64,000 bases of DNA from Sandaracinaceae bacterium (GTDB lineage Bacteria; Myxococcota_A; Polyangia; Polyangiales; Houyiibacteriaceae). Below the pieces are notes generated by a model that saw only the letters and a program-made list of their open reading frames with translations, searched no databases and was not told the origin of the DNA. The DNA lies in assembly GCA_016706685.1 (NCBI GenBank), contig JADJJE010000005.1, positions 186,001 to 250,000 on the forward strand. The letters are read 5' to 3'. Position 1 is the stretch's first letter; the number at the start of each line of letters is the position of its first letter. Positions 1 through 10,447 of the stretch are shown in pieces. Position numbers and translations under genes: made by a program.

Positions 1-750
1 CGCCTGGGCGCCTCCGTGCGCACCAACAGCGAGGCGCTCTTCGGCGTGGTGGCGCCGGATCTCGACGGCAACATGGCCGAGGGCATCGCCATCACGTCCA
101 TCCTGCACACGGACGACCACAGCCACATCGAGCCGGTGCGCTACGGCCACGGCAGCGACTTCTTCCGCTGGATGGTGCTGCCGCACGCGCCGGGCAAGAA
201 CTTCGTGGCGCGCCTGGGCGGTGCGGTGAAGCAGTTTGCGCAGCGCCCCGGCTTCGTGAAGCGCGCCTACAGCATCCCGCGGGAAGAGTTCGCCGAGAAG
301 ACGGCCACGCTGCTGTTCATGCGCACGCTCGACGGCACGCTGTCGCTCAAGTTCGGGCGCAGCGCGCTCAACGGCTTCACGCGCCAGCTGGTGAGCGTGC
401 TGGACGACCCGAAGGACGCCCCGCAGGCGTTCATGGAAGACGCCACCGACCTCGCGCGGCGCTTCGCCGAGAAGGTGCAGGGCATCGCGGTCAGCATGGT
501 GAGCGAGACGCTCTTCGGCTCACCGTCCACGGCGCACATCCTGGGCGGCGCGTGCATGGGCCGCTCCGCGAGCGAGGGCGTGATCGACGCGCAGCACCGC
601 GTGTTCGGCTACGACGGCCTCTACGTCATCGATGGCTCGGCGGTGTCGGCCAACCCCGGCGTGAACCCATCGCTCACCATCACGGCGCTGGCCGAGCGCG
701 CCATGAGCTTCATCGCGGCTCGTGGCGAGGCCTCTGCCGCCGCCGAGTGA
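1..750 (+). CDS. GMC-family oxidoreductase, C-terminal part (5' truncated by window)
   Basis: The frame is open from base 1, so this is the last ~249 residues of a longer protein. The C-terminus carries the GMC (glucose-methanol-choline) oxidoreductase signature: a GGACMG stretch near residue 180 containing the usual His/Cys-proximal glycines, then YVIDGSAVSANPGVNPSLTI, the FAD-contacting C-terminal motif seen in cholesterol-oxidase-like members. It should be a flavoenzyme oxidising an alcohol or sterol-like substrate. The N-terminal Rossmann GxGxxG lies outside the window, so the substrate class cannot be refined. It stops just before a convergent sensor kinase gene. Confidence 0.85.
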   Translation, partial: RLGASVRTNSEALFGVVAPDLDGNMAEGIAITSILHTDDHSHIEPVRYGHGSDFFRWMVLPHAPGKNFVARLGGAVKQFAQRPGFVKRAYSIPREEFAEKTATLLFMRTLDGTLSLKFGRSALNGFTRQLVSVLDDPKDAPQAFMEDATDLARRFAEKVQGIAVSMVSETLFGSPSTAHILGGACMGRSASEGVIDAQHRVFGYDGLYVIDGSAVSANPGVNPSLTITALAERAMSFIAARGEASAAAE

Positions 751-770
751 GGCGTGAGCCGCGCTGGTCG

Positions 771-3032
771 TCAGCGCGACGCCTCGCCCCGCTCCGCGCG
801 GGCCTCCTCGCGGGGAGCGGAGGCCGGCAGCAGGGCGTTCAGGGCGTCGCGCAGCTGGTCCATGTCGTAGGGCTTGCTCAGGAACGACACGTTCGAGCCC
901 TCCATGCGCGCGCGCAGCGTGGGGCTCTCGTGATAGCCCGAGACGAAGAGAAAGGGCATCTGCGCGCCGCGCTCGCGCAGCGCGTCTAGGATCTCCACCC
1001 CCTGCATGCCGGGCAGCACCACGTCGCTCAGCACCAGGGACACCTCGCGCGGGTGCGCGGCATAGAGCTCGAGGGCTTGCTCGCCCGACGCGGCCTCGAG
1101 CACGTCGTAGCCGAAGCGCTTCAGGATCTCGACGCCGCTCGTGCGCACCACGTCTTCGTCTTCGATGTACAGCAGCGTCTGGCGTCGCCCGGCACCGCGC
1201 ACCTGCGTGACGGGCGCCGGGACTGCGGCGGCAGCCTCCTGCTGGCTGGCGGTGGCCTCGGCGTCGAGCGGCAGGTCCACGGTGAAGCGCGCGCCACGGC
1301 CGAGCTCGCTCTTGGCCTCGATGGTGCCGTCGTGCTGCCGCACGATGCCGTGGCAGCTGGCCAGGCCCAAGCCCGTGCCCTCGGTGGGCCCCTTGGTGGT
1401 GAAGAACGGGTCGAAGATGCGGTCCATGATGTCCGGGTGGATGCCCGTTCCGCTGTCTTCCACGATGAGCTGAGCCCGCGCGGACTCGCCCTCCCCGGTC
1501 ACCCGCAGCTCGACGCGAATCTGACCCTGGCCGTCGACCAGCGCGTCGCGCGCGTTGGACACCAGGTTGAGCAGCAGCTGCTCCAGCTGGGTGGGGTTGC
1601 CGCGCACCATGACCGGCGACTCCGGCAGCACCAGCGTGAGGTTCACGCGCTCGTCCACCAGCCGTCGCACCAGCGGCTCGGCCCCCGCCATGAGCTCGCG
1701 CCACGAGAGGCTGTGCACCGCCATGGGACGCGCGCTCGCGAACTGCAGCAGGCGCGAGACCAGGCTGGCAGAGCGCTTGCTGGCGTCCAGGATCATCTGG
1801 AAGTCCAGGAAGGCCGCGTGGTCCTTCGGGACGTGGCGCTTGCCCAGCTCGGCGGACGCCATGATGGCCGTGAGCATGTTGTTGAAGTCGTGCGCGATGC
1901 CGCCGGCTAGACGCCCCACGCTCTGCATGCGCTGCGCCGCCATGGCCTTCGACTGCATGGCGCGCTGCTCGGTGACGTCGCGCGCGGTCACCAGCAGGAG
2001 CCGTGACGAGGTGGTGACGGGCAGCTGGCTGAGCGTGAGCTCCACCTCGATGGGCTCGCCCGCGCACGTCAGGACCTCGAGGCTCTCGGTCACGCCACCC
2101 TCGGACGCGTAGCCGCGCGCCATCAGGTGCGCCACGCTCTCCGCCGCAGCGGGCCCCACGAACTGCTGCAGGGTCAGCTCGGGGTACTTCTCGGGCGACC
2201 ACCCGAAGCGCCGCTCGAGCGAGCCGTTGGCGTAGAGGAAGCGCCCGTCCGGCGCCAACAGCGCCAGCAGGTCGTGGCCGTGGTTGATCATGGCGCGCAG
2301 CGCGTCGTCGCGGTCGCGCGTGCGGGCCATCACGCGGGCCGCCCCGCCGATGGAGATCAGGATCAGGAGCGCCGCAGCCCCGAGCACGCTCCACTGCACC
2401 AGCCCACGGATGCGGCGCGACCCCTGGTTGAGGCTCGCCGAGAACTGCACCCCCAGGCTGTCGAGCCGCGCGCTGAGCGACTCGAGCTGGTGATACTCGT
2501 CTTCGAAGTCCTCCACGCGGGCTCCCGCCAACCGGCGCTCGCGCACGTGGTTGGCCAGCGCGACCAGGCGCTCCACCTCGGCGTCGCCGGCCTCCCAGAT
2601 CTCGATGGCGCGGGCCATCTCCTCGATGACGTTCGAGTAGGGGAACAGCGTGACCATGGCGGCCGCGTCGTCGGGGTGATTGAGCGCGTCCTCGAAGGCC
2701 GCCGCCGCCACGTCCGGCTGGGGCGGGTGGCTCTGCAGCGCCTCACGCGCGCGACGGTCGGCCAGCGGGACGGCCACGCGGCGTTGGTACGCGCGCCACT
2801 GGTGCTCGTCGCCCGTGCGGATGTAGCGCTCGAGGTAGCGCACCGCGTCCTTCTGCGCCTTGATGTAGTGGCCCTCTGCGGTGATGTAGGCCTGCGTGGA
2901 GACCATCATCTGGGCGCCCAGGCTGATGAAGACGAGCAGCGCACCCACCACCACCACGAGCACCACGGCCAGCAGCGCCAGGTGCCTGGGGGGAGCCGGG
3001 CGGGCGACGAGATGTTGGCTCCTTTCCTTCAC
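771..3032 (-). CDS. Membrane hybrid sensor histidine kinase with C-terminal receiver domain
   Basis: Two-component hybrid kinase of 753 aa. Order: TM helix at ~17-42, periplasmic helical sensor region at ~43-210, second TM at ~211-235, PAS domain at ~250-360, HisKA with phosphoacceptor His381 in LAGGIAHDFNNML, HATPase at ~490-610 with a GTGLGL G-box, and a receiver domain at ~640-735 with phosphoacceptor Asp670 (LSDVVLPGMQG). The GTG start is chosen over an ATG 27 codons upstream because GGAGGAG sits five bases before it. The preceding codons are Pro/Gly-rich and unlike a membrane N-terminus. A PAS-HisKA-REC hybrid normally passes phosphate to an unlinked regulator; none is adjacent, so the signal and output are unknown. 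Confidence 0.9.
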   Translation of the reverse strand: MKERSQHLVARPAPPRHLALLAVVLVVVVGALLVFISLGAQMMVSTQAYITAEGHYIKAQKDAVRYLERYIRTGDEHQWRAYQRRVAVPLADRRAREALQSHPPQPDVAAAAFEDALNHPDDAAAMVTLFPYSNVIEEMARAIEIWEAGDAEVERLVALANHVRERRLAGARVEDFEDEYHQLESLSARLDSLGVQFSASLNQGSRRIRGLVQWSVLGAAALLILISIGGAARVMARTRDRDDALRAMINHGHDLLALLAPDGRFLYANGSLERRFGWSPEKYPELTLQQFVGPAAAESVAHLMARGYASEGGVTESLEVLTCAGEPIEVELTLSQLPVTTSSRLLLVTARDVTEQRAMQSKAMAAQRMQSVGRLAGGIAHDFNNMLTAIMASAELGKRHVPKDHAAFLDFQMILDASKRSASLVSRLLQFASARPMAVHSLSWRELMAGAEPLVRRLVDERVNLTLVLPESPVMVRGNPTQLEQLLLNLVSNARDALVDGQGQIRVELRVTGEGESARAQLIVEDSGTGIHPDIMDRIFDPFFTTKGPTEGTGLGLASCHGIVRQHDGTIEAKSELGRGARFTVDLPLDAEATASQQEAAAAVPAPVTQVRGAGRRQTLLYIEDEDVVRTSGVEILKRFGYDVLEAASGEQALELYAAHPREVSLVLSDVVLPGMQGVEILDALRERGAQMPFLFVSGYHESPTLRARMEGSNVSFLSKPYDMDQLRDALNALLPASAPREEARAERGEASR

Positions 3033-3037
3033 GAACC

Positions 3038-3044
3038 CTCCTCC
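3038..3044 (-). promoter_or_regulatory. Ribosome binding site that sets the kinase start
   Basis: On the minus strand GGAGGAG lies five bases before the GTG at 3032. This strong Shine-Dalgarno match selects the 753-aa form over the longer open frame. Confidence 0.6.
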
Positions 3045-3161
3045 AACAGGCGCGCTGCAGCGTTCCAGCGCCGAACCGATGGCCAATGGTGGCATAGGGC
3101 CGTGGCCGAGCACCAGCCCGCGAGTGGGGACGGTCTGCCGAGCTGAGCGCGCGGCGAGGCG

Positions 3162-4868
<1,707 letters not shown>

Positions 4869-4875
4869 GGCGCGC

Positions 4876-4881
4876 ACGCTA
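4876..4881 (-). promoter_or_regulatory. Putative -10 hexamer for glnS (leaderless type)
   Basis: TAGCGT on the minus strand ends seven bases before the GTG start; no Shine-Dalgarno is present. Position and form match the TANNNT pattern seen before many genes in this window. Confidence 0.35.
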
Positions 4882-4968
4882 ACACCCGATCCGTGGGAAG
4901 GGTAGTTGCGGACGTCCGAGGGCCCGGAGTGCCCGCACCGGGTCTGGCGCCGGCGCTCTGCGGCTTGC

Positions 4969-4974
4969 CATACT
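4969..4974 (+). promoter_or_regulatory. Putative -10 hexamer (leaderless type)
   Basis: CATACT lies six bases before the ATG at 4981, with no ribosome binding site between. Transcription would begin at or next to the start codon. Confidence 0.35.
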
Positions 4975-4980
4975 GCTGGG

Positions 4981-6183
4981 ATGCGTCGATTCCTGGGTGT
5001 CCTCGCGTCCTCGGCGGTCCTGGGCTTCTGCGCAGCGAGTTCGTCGGCTGCGGAACCCCTGACCATCGAGCGGGTGCTGGTGGTCGGGCGGGCCGAGCCT
5101 GGGGGGCTGTGGACCGATGCCCCCACCGAGGCGCGAACGGGCAGCGGTGCCGAGCTGTCCGTGGTGGTGCTGGCGCGGGAGGGACGGCGGCGCGTGGTGC
5201 TGGCGGATGCTGCCGTGGTCCCGCTGCGGATCGAAGGTCGTCGGGTGGCCGACCGCGAGCGGCGCGACGTGGAGGCCCTGGGTCCCGCGGAGGTGCGCTG
5301 GTCCACCGTGGAGCCGCACGGCTTCCGGGTGGGCCCGGCTGCAAACGGAGCCACGGCGCCGTACTACACGAACGTGTCCACCACGGCCGAGGACTTCGGA
5401 CGCTGGCTCGGGTACGACACCATCGACTACTTCGAGACGGTCCAGGGCACGTGGGCAACAGGCGCGGAGGCACGACGACGGGCCGCGGCGGTCACGTCGT
5501 CCGAGGCGGGCGCCGTGCAGGTGCAGGGAGTGGGCACGGTCCGCTACAAGGTGGAGCTGCGCCTCGCGTCCGGCGCCACGTTCAGCAGCCCGGGCGCCGA
5601 GGCCGTGGACCGCTTCGGCCTGCTTCCCAGCGTGCACCGCGTGTCGGTGCGCCCCGCGGACGACTTCATGGGCTGGCTCGGGGCCTACCTGCTGGTGCCC
5701 GAGGTGTTCGGCTCGGCAGGCGGCGGGGCCAACCACCAGACCGAGCGGTTCACGGGCGCCGACTGCGCCGACGTCATGGTGGGCGCGTTCCGACGCATGG
5801 GCCGCACCGACGTGCGCTACACCAACGTGGCCGGGCTCGTGCGACACACCCGGGTGGTGGCCGAGCCCACGGTCATCAGCGAGCGCGGCCAGCCCGAGCG
5901 CCCCATCGCGGCGGTGCAGCGCGGTGACCTGATTCGCATCGACTACGGCGGCGCGTATGCGGGCCGCACACCGCGCACCTGGGACCACGTGGCCGCGCTG
6001 TGGGAAGACCGGAGCGACCCGAACGGTCCGCATCGCGGCGCTGCTGACGGGCAGCTGGACGGCTTCGATGTGGTGGCCCACATGGGACACCCGCGCTTGA
6101 AGATCGAGCCCCTCGGAGAGCAGATGCCCGCCACGGTGGACGTGCTGCGCTGGCGCGAAGGACGCCCGCGCCACACGCGCTAG
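4981..6183 (+). CDS. Exported protein of unknown function, possible NlpC/P60- or CHAP-like Cys-His fold
   Basis: A 400-aa protein with a Sec signal peptide: Arg-Arg, then a hydrophobic run, with cleavage near ASSSAAEP at residue ~24. No family is recognised with certainty. The C-terminal third has TGADCADVMVGAFRRMG (Cys ~262) followed ~75 residues later by TWDHVAALWEDRS (His), and GDLIRIDY between them. This Cys...Asp-loop...His layout is typical of papain-like cell-wall amidases, so a periplasmic hydrolase is possible but inferred. The start is the ATG directly in front of the signal sequence. The gene is divergent from glnS. Confidence 0.75.
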   Translation: MRRFLGVLASSAVLGFCAASSSAAEPLTIERVLVVGRAEPGGLWTDAPTEARTGSGAELSVVVLAREGRRRVVLADAAVVPLRIEGRRVADRERRDVEALGPAEVRWSTVEPHGFRVGPAANGATAPYYTNVSTTAEDFGRWLGYDTIDYFETVQGTWATGAEARRRAAAVTSSEAGAVQVQGVGTVRYKVELRLASGATFSSPGAEAVDRFGLLPSVHRVSVRPADDFMGWLGAYLLVPEVFGSAGGGANHQTERFTGADCADVMVGAFRRMGRTDVRYTNVAGLVRHTRVVAEPTVISERGQPERPIAAVQRGDLIRIDYGGAYAGRTPRTWDHVAALWEDRSDPNGPHRGAADGQLDGFDVVAHMGHPRLKIEPLGEQMPATVDVLRWREGRPRHTR

Positions 6184-6190
6184 TCGCCCC

Positions 6191-6619
6191 TCAGACCTTC
6201 TCCCAGCCGCCTCCGCGCTGGCGGCGGCGATGCTCGGGGCGCAGCTCACTGCGGGCATCCGGGCGCAGCAGCTCGCAGGGATCGAAGTAGTGCAGCGTGC
6301 GGGCCAGCCCCATCATGGGCGGCAGCGGCAGGTCTGCGAATTCGGTCTCGGTGGGGCACCGGTGATGCCAGAGCGCCTCGGTGGACGGCACCTCCTCGAA
6401 CACCAGCACCTCCTTGATGCCACCGTTGCAGTTGGTGGACACCACCAGCACGTCGCCCGGCAGCTCACCACGCTGCAGCACGCGCAGGATGACGTCGTGG
6501 TGGAACTCGCCCTGCGTGTGATGCGCCAGGAGCTCGTAGCCCCCGTGGCGGGCGTTCAGCTGCTCGAGCAAGGCGCCGAGCACGAGCGTGGCGGCGAGGT
6601 CTTCGACGAGGGTGCGCAT
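6191..6619 (-). CDS. Conserved hypothetical protein, 142 aa
   Basis: A small soluble protein with no signal peptide or membrane segment. The reading frame has strong GC3 bias. Visible features are VLVVSTNCNGGIKEVLVFEEVP in the middle and an Arg-rich C-terminus (PEHRRRQRGGGW). No domain is recognised. The start ATG is preceded six bases upstream by TACGCT rather than by a Shine-Dalgarno. It converges tail-to-tail on the exported protein with an 8-bp gap. Confidence 0.65.
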   Translation of the reverse strand: MRTLVEDLAATLVLGALLEQLNARHGGYELLAHHTQGEFHHDVILRVLQRGELPGDVLVVSTNCNGGIKEVLVFEEVPSTEALWHHRCPTETEFADLPLPPMMGLARTLHYFDPCELLRPDARSELRPEHRRRQRGGGWEKV

Positions 6620-6625
6620 GAATTC

Positions 6626-6631
6626 AGCGTA
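6626..6631 (-). promoter_or_regulatory. Putative -10 hexamer (leaderless type)
   Basis: TACGCT on the minus strand, six bases (an EcoRI-like GAATTC) before the ATG at 6619. The same hexamer at the same distance precedes the lipoprotein gene starting at 18611. Confidence 0.4.
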
Positions 6632-6681
6632 GCCGGCGGCGCGTCACAAACAAGAGCGCGCCGGGGACGTCGGCTGGGAGG

Positions 6682-6999
6682 TCAGTCCACGGAGACCTCG
6701 CCATTGCGGAGCCACTGGCCGTTGTCGAGCCGCACGAACACCGCGCGCTTGCCACACCCTGCTGCGCCATATTCGATGACGAGGTCGCGGTGATAGCGTT
6801 CAGACCCGGTTGTCGAAGAACCCGTGGTGACCGGCACTACGCTGACTTGTTCCTCGTTACACGCGAAGTCGAACGCAGCCCTCGTTCGCACCGTTTCAGC
6901 ACCCTGCCGGTTGTAGCTGGCGATGCGGCCAGCACAGCCGAGCACGCAAACCACCAGCAACGTCGCCGCCACAACCCCTCGACCATCAACCCTAGCCAT
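6682..6999 (-). CDS. Small lipoprotein, 105 aa
   Basis: The N-terminus has a hydrophobic stretch ending in VCVLGCAG, a lipobox with Cys ~22. The mature part contains two further cysteines (DFACNEE; AAGCGKR), probably a disulphide, and the order CNEEQVSVVP...VIEYGAAGCGKRAVFVR recalls short Cys-paired periplasmic domains of Myxococcota. The upstream GGGAGAA supplies a ribosome binding site. Function unknown. It lies divergent from the symporter gene across 150 bp. Confidence 0.65.
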   Translation of the reverse strand: MARVDGRGVVAATLLVVCVLGCAGRIASYNRQGAETVRTRAAFDFACNEEQVSVVPVTTGSSTTGSERYHRDLVIEYGAAGCGKRAVFVRLDNGQWLRNGEVSVD

Positions 7000-7150
7000 C
7001 GTGATGTTCTCCCTCTCTGTGCGAGTCCGGATACGCCCTGCGCGCGCTGCGCTCCGCCCGCGACACTACCACATCGCTCGCGATCGAGGGAAGCCGGTGC
7101 CACGTGGGTGAGCACGTCCGCAGCCCTCGAACCGTGATATCTCACGCAGC

Positions 7151-8407
7151 ATGACCTCTGGTTCGCAGCGCACCGTGTTCTTGGGCATCGCGCTCGGCGC
7201 CCTCGGCGGGCTCGCGGCACGGCTCCTCGCCCCGGCCGCGGTCACCACCGCGCTCGTCGACTACGTGGCCGCGCCACTCGGACAGATCTTCCTGCGCCTG
7301 CTGTTCATGCTCGCCGTGCCGGTGGTGTTCTCGGCGCTGGTGGTGGGCATCGCCGAGCTCAACCTGCAGACGCTGGGTCGCATCGGACTGCGCACCTTGG
7401 GCCTCACGGTGCTGGCCTCCACCGTAGCGGTGCTCATCGGTCTCACGCTCGTGAACGTGGTGGGCCCCGGCGAGAACCAGCCCGACCTGCGCGCGCTGGC
7501 CGAGCGCTTGTCCGAAGGGCGGCCCGCCGTGGCTCCCCCCGAGGTCAGCGGCGCCACCATGCTGATCCAGATGATCCCCGACAACCCCGTGAAGGCTGCG
7601 GCCACGGGCGACATGATCGGGCTCATCGTGTTCGCGCTGTGCTTCGGCGTGGCGCTCGGGCAGGTGAAGACCACCGGCACGCAGCGTCTGGCCGAGGCCA
7701 TCACGGGATTGTTCGACGTGAGTATGTTCCTGCTGGAACAGGTTCTCCGGCTCGCGCCAGTGGGCGTGGGCGCGCTGCTCTTCGTGACCACGGCCACGGT
7801 GGGCGTCGAGGTGCTCGGGGCCATCGGCGCGTACGTAGCCGTCGTAGTGGGCGCCATCGCGCTGCACATGTTCGTGAGCTACCCGGCGCTGCTCTTGCTG
7901 TTCTCGAAGCACAAGCCACTGGCCTTCTTCGCCGCCGTGCGGCTGCCCATGGAGACGGCGTTCGCCACGTCGTCGTCGAGCGCCACGCTGCCCGTGTCGC
8001 TCGAGGCGGCCGAGCACGAGCTGCACCTGCCGAAGCCCGTGGCTCAGTTCGTGCTGACCGCCGGCGCGTCCATGAACCAGAACGGGACGGCCCTGTTCGA
8101 AGGCGTGACGGTGCTCTTCCTGGCGCAGCTGTTCGGGGTGGACCTCGGCCTGTCGCAGCAGGCCGTGGTGATGGTCATCTGCATCCTGGGAGGCATCGGC
8201 ACCGCGGGGATCCCGGGCGCGTCGTTGCCGGTCATCGCCATGATCCTGGGCATGGTGCACGTGCCACCCGAGGGCCTAGCGCTCATCTTCGGCGTGGACC
8301 GCGTGCTGGACATGTGCCGCACCACACTGAACGTGGTGGGCGACCTGGTGATCGCCACGTGTGTAGCCAGCAGCGAGGAGAGCCTCGCTACGGCCCCGAC
8401 GGAATAG
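7151..8407 (+). CDS. Dicarboxylate/amino acid:cation symporter (DAACS/GltP-DctA family)
   Basis: Inner-membrane secondary transporter coupling uptake of glutamate, aspartate or C4-dicarboxylates to Na+ or H+. The 418 aa match the family length. Diagnostic motifs are the Ser-rich re-entrant loop SSSSATLP (~276-283, hairpin HP1), the cation/substrate motif GASMNQNGTALFEG (~313-326, equivalent to NMDGT), and the second hairpin GIGTAGIPGAS (~355-365). Hydrophobic helices run throughout. An extended -10-like TGATATCTC seven bases before ATG may be its promoter. Exact substrate cannot be read from the sequence. Confidence 0.93.
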   Translation: MTSGSQRTVFLGIALGALGGLAARLLAPAAVTTALVDYVAAPLGQIFLRLLFMLAVPVVFSALVVGIAELNLQTLGRIGLRTLGLTVLASTVAVLIGLTLVNVVGPGENQPDLRALAERLSEGRPAVAPPEVSGATMLIQMIPDNPVKAAATGDMIGLIVFALCFGVALGQVKTTGTQRLAEAITGLFDVSMFLLEQVLRLAPVGVGALLFVTTATVGVEVLGAIGAYVAVVVGAIALHMFVSYPALLLLFSKHKPLAFFAAVRLPMETAFATSSSSATLPVSLEAAEHELHLPKPVAQFVLTAGASMNQNGTALFEGVTVLFLAQLFGVDLGLSQQAVVMVICILGGIGTAGIPGASLPVIAMILGMVHVPPEGLALIFGVDRVLDMCRTTLNVVGDLVIATCVASSEESLATAPTE

Positions 8408-8411
8408 AGCC

Positions 8412-8443
8412 GGCGGGATCCGTGCCTCCACGTGCATCCCGCC
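8412..8443. terminator. Hairpin between convergent genes (1 of 2)
   Basis: GGCGGGAT pairs perfectly with ATCCCGCC across an 18-base loop, five bases after the symporter stop codon. There is no T-tract, so it is a candidate terminator or mRNA-end stabiliser rather than a textbook intrinsic terminator. Confidence 0.4.
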
Positions 8444-8449
8444 TCACAG

Positions 8450-8468
8450 CCCGCGCGTACCGCGCGGG
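8450..8468. terminator. Hairpin between convergent genes (2 of 2)
   Basis: CCCGCGCG, loop TAC, CGCGCGGG: an 8-bp perfect stem ending eight bases from the stop of the minus-strand gene at 8476. It probably serves that gene, while the first hairpin serves the symporter. Confidence 0.4.
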
Positions 8469-8475
8469 GGATGGC

Positions 8476-9063
8476 TCACTCGCAGGCGCCGCCGAGCAGG
8501 CCCGTGCGCAGGCCACGGTTGGGCGGGTTCGGTCCGAGCCAGATGCGGAAGAACACCGACGCGAAGTCGTCGCCCGTGATGGTGCCGAGCACGCGGCCGT
8601 CCACCTTCATCTGCAGGCCGGTGCCCGGCGTCCAGGTGAACACCATGTTCATCCCCTCGGTGAGGTTGGGCACCCAGCTCTTGAGCTGGTTGATGCGCGC
8701 CTGGAGCGCGGCCTGGTTGCCGCCCGCGTTGCGGGTGAAGCCCTGCTCGAGGGCCTCGTTCATGGTGGCCTGGTCGATGTCGCGGATGAAGCGGATGTCC
8801 AGCACGATGGGGTGCGTGAGATCCAGCAGCGCGTCGGCGGTACGGGCACGCGTGGCGACATAGAGGCCGGCTACGTAGACGTCCACGTTGAAGACGGTGG
8901 CTTCGCGGATGCCTAGCCCGTTCAGCGACAGGCGCTCACCCGCGACCGTGACGCTGTTGGGGAAGTCCACCCCGCCACAGCTGCGCGCGAGGGCGGCGGT
9001 GGGGAAGGCGAGGGATGCCACGAGGGCGGCGATCATGGGGATGAGGGCGAGGCTGCGAATCAT
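8476..9063 (-). CDS. Exported chalcone-isomerase-fold protein
   Basis: A 195-aa protein with a Sec signal peptide cleaved near ALARS. The mature part fits the chalcone isomerase-like family: NSVTVAGERLSLNGLGIREATVFNVDVYVAGLYV, then LDIRFIRDIDQATMNEALEQGF, then GDDFASVFFRIWLG at the C-terminus. Bacterial members bind fatty acids or have unknown roles, and true isomerase activity is not implied. The ATG at 9063 is chosen because GGAGA lies eight bases upstream; an ATG seven codons further up lacks a site. Confidence 0.85.
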   Translation of the reverse strand: MIRSLALIPMIAALVASLAFPTAALARSCGGVDFPNSVTVAGERLSLNGLGIREATVFNVDVYVAGLYVATRARTADALLDLTHPIVLDIRFIRDIDQATMNEALEQGFTRNAGGNQAALQARINQLKSWVPNLTEGMNMVFTWTPGTGLQMKVDGRVLGTITGDDFASVFFRIWLGPNPPNRGLRTGLLGGACE

Positions 9064-9102
9064 AATTGCGATCTCCGGCGTCATCTGCGACGCGGTGTCA
9101 CC

Positions 9103-10083
9103 TTAGCGCGGAGCCGGGCCGGTGGCGATGCGGGCCACCAAGTCGTTGAGCAGGCCGGCCGCCGTACGGGGATCGTCGACCGTGACGGCGAGCACGCGGC
9201 CCGAGGTGAGGTCCAGCCGCAAGCCAGGACCGGCACGCATCACGATGGCTGCGCGACCGAGGACCCGCAGGCTGCCGCGGTAGCCCCAGCCCCCCCACTC
9301 CATGGGGCGGATGTCGATGGCCTCGGCACGCACGATGTCGCGCAGCGGGACCGTGGTACGCGGCAGGCCGAGCGGCCCCCAGCGCACGATCAGGCCACGC
9401 TGATCGGCCGACACCCGAATGGAGCCCATGGCCACCCCGAGCGCCGCCAACACGACGCCAGCACAGCCCACCGCGAGGATCTCCGAGAGCACGCCGACGA
9501 CGACGTGAGCGATTCCCAGGAGGACGACTCCGATGGACCACGGCGCCGCGACCCGCCGCATCCAGGCCGCAGACTCGCCTGCGCGCAGGCCGAGGGATGC
9601 CGGAGCGCCGGCGTCTTCGGACCCTGAGCGGGCGCCGCGCGCCAACACCGCCGCGGCGACCCCCAGCAACAAGGGCACGAGCATGATGGCCGCGAGCGCG
9701 AGAGCGCTGGGCCCGGGCACCGCGCGACTGTCCGCGAGGCCGCGCTGAGTGAGCGTGGTCCACCCGGCGATGGTGGCGGCCAGTCCTCCCGACTCTGCAC
9801 CCACGAACGCCAGCCCGGCGCGCAGGAGCTGGTGCGATGCGGCCTCCGAGCGCCAAACGAGGGCGGCCGTCAGGAGCAACCCGGAGCCGAGCGCCGCGAG
9901 CGTGCCCATGAGCGCTGCAAAGTCGGACAGGCGCTGGAAGCCGTCCGCGGTCCACGCGAGCGACCAGTGCGTGGCGACGACATGAGGCAGCTCGTGCCTG
10001 GCCACCCAGAGTGGGAGCAGCGCCGCGATGGGCAGCGCACCCGCGAGGGCGATGAGCAGGGCACGACGACTGAAGGGTGTCAT
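9103..10083 (-). CDS. DUF1648-type multi-pass membrane protein
   Basis: A 326-aa membrane protein. The N-terminus (PHVVATHWSLAWTADGFQRLSD) is the DUF1648 signature found in SdpI-like and GntR-associated membrane proteins. About six hydrophobic segments follow, then a cytoplasmic C-terminal PH-like region (GLIVRWGPLGLPRTTVPLRDIVRAEA). Its start overlaps the stop of the GntR regulator gene by four bases, so the two are translationally coupled. In related loci the regulator represses its own operon and the membrane protein is thought to respond to envelope stress or antimicrobials; that role is inferred from context only. Confidence 0.8.
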   Translation of the reverse strand: MTPFSRRALLIALAGALPIAALLPLWVARHELPHVVATHWSLAWTADGFQRLSDFAALMGTLAALGSGLLLTAALVWRSEAASHQLLRAGLAFVGAESGGLAATIAGWTTLTQRGLADSRAVPGPSALALAAIMLVPLLLGVAAAVLARGARSGSEDAGAPASLGLRAGESAAWMRRVAAPWSIGVVLLGIAHVVVGVLSEILAVGCAGVVLAALGVAMGSIRVSADQRGLIVRWGPLGLPRTTVPLRDIVRAEAIDIRPMEWGGWGYRGSLRVLGRAAIVMRAGPGLRLDLTSGRVLAVTVDDPRTAAGLLNDLVARIATGPAPR

Positions 10084-10427
10084 AGGGTGGCCTTGACGAG
10101 CTGGAGGATGGCGCGGTCCGTGAGCCCGAAGCGACGGGCGGCGCCCACCAGTCCAGAAGCGAGCTGGAGGAGCGTGGCCTGTGTCTCGGCGCCGCCCAGG
10201 ACGGTCACGCTGCGACCGCGACGCATGTCGACCAGGCCCTCCTCGCGGAGCACGCCATACGCCGCGCGGACCGTGTGCATGTTCACGCCCAGCGAGTCGG
10301 CGAGATCACGGAGCGGGGGCAGCTGGTCCCCAGCCTGAAGGTCCCCGCGCGCCAAGGCACCACGCACCGAGGCTGCGATCTGCTCGAACAGCGAGACGTC
10401 GGAGGTGGGGTCCACACGAATGAGCAT
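10080..10427 (-). CDS. GntR-family transcriptional regulator (YtrA subfamily size)
   Basis: The 115 aa comprise an N-terminal winged HTH (IAASVRGALARGDLQAGDQLPPLRDLADSLGVNMHTVRAAYGVLREEGLVDMRRG, residues ~16-72) and a short ~40-residue helical tail, the size of YtrA-type GntR proteins, which lack a large ligand domain. It is the first gene of a two-gene operon with the DUF1648 membrane protein. Its promoter holds a perfect inverted repeat overlapping the -10 box, so autorepression is likely. Both operator and -10 box are unusually AT-rich for this genome. Confidence 0.9.
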   Translation of the reverse strand: MLIRVDPTSDVSLFEQIAASVRGALARGDLQAGDQLPPLRDLADSLGVNMHTVRAAYGVLREEGLVDMRRGRSVTVLGGAETQATLLQLASGLVGAARRFGLTDRAILQLVKATL

Positions 10428-10428
10428 T

Positions 10429-10447
10429 GTTCTATTATAACTAGAAC
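10429..10447. promoter_or_regulatory. GntR operator: perfect 6-bp inverted repeat
   Basis: GTTCTA-N7-TAGAAC, 19 bp, one base before the gntR start codon. It covers the TATAAT -10 box of the gene itself, so a bound dimer would block transcription initiation. Confidence 0.65.

Noticed and set aside
520..2394. 624-aa minus-strand open frame
   Set aside because: Arg/Ala/Gly-rich shadow in another frame of the histidine kinase.
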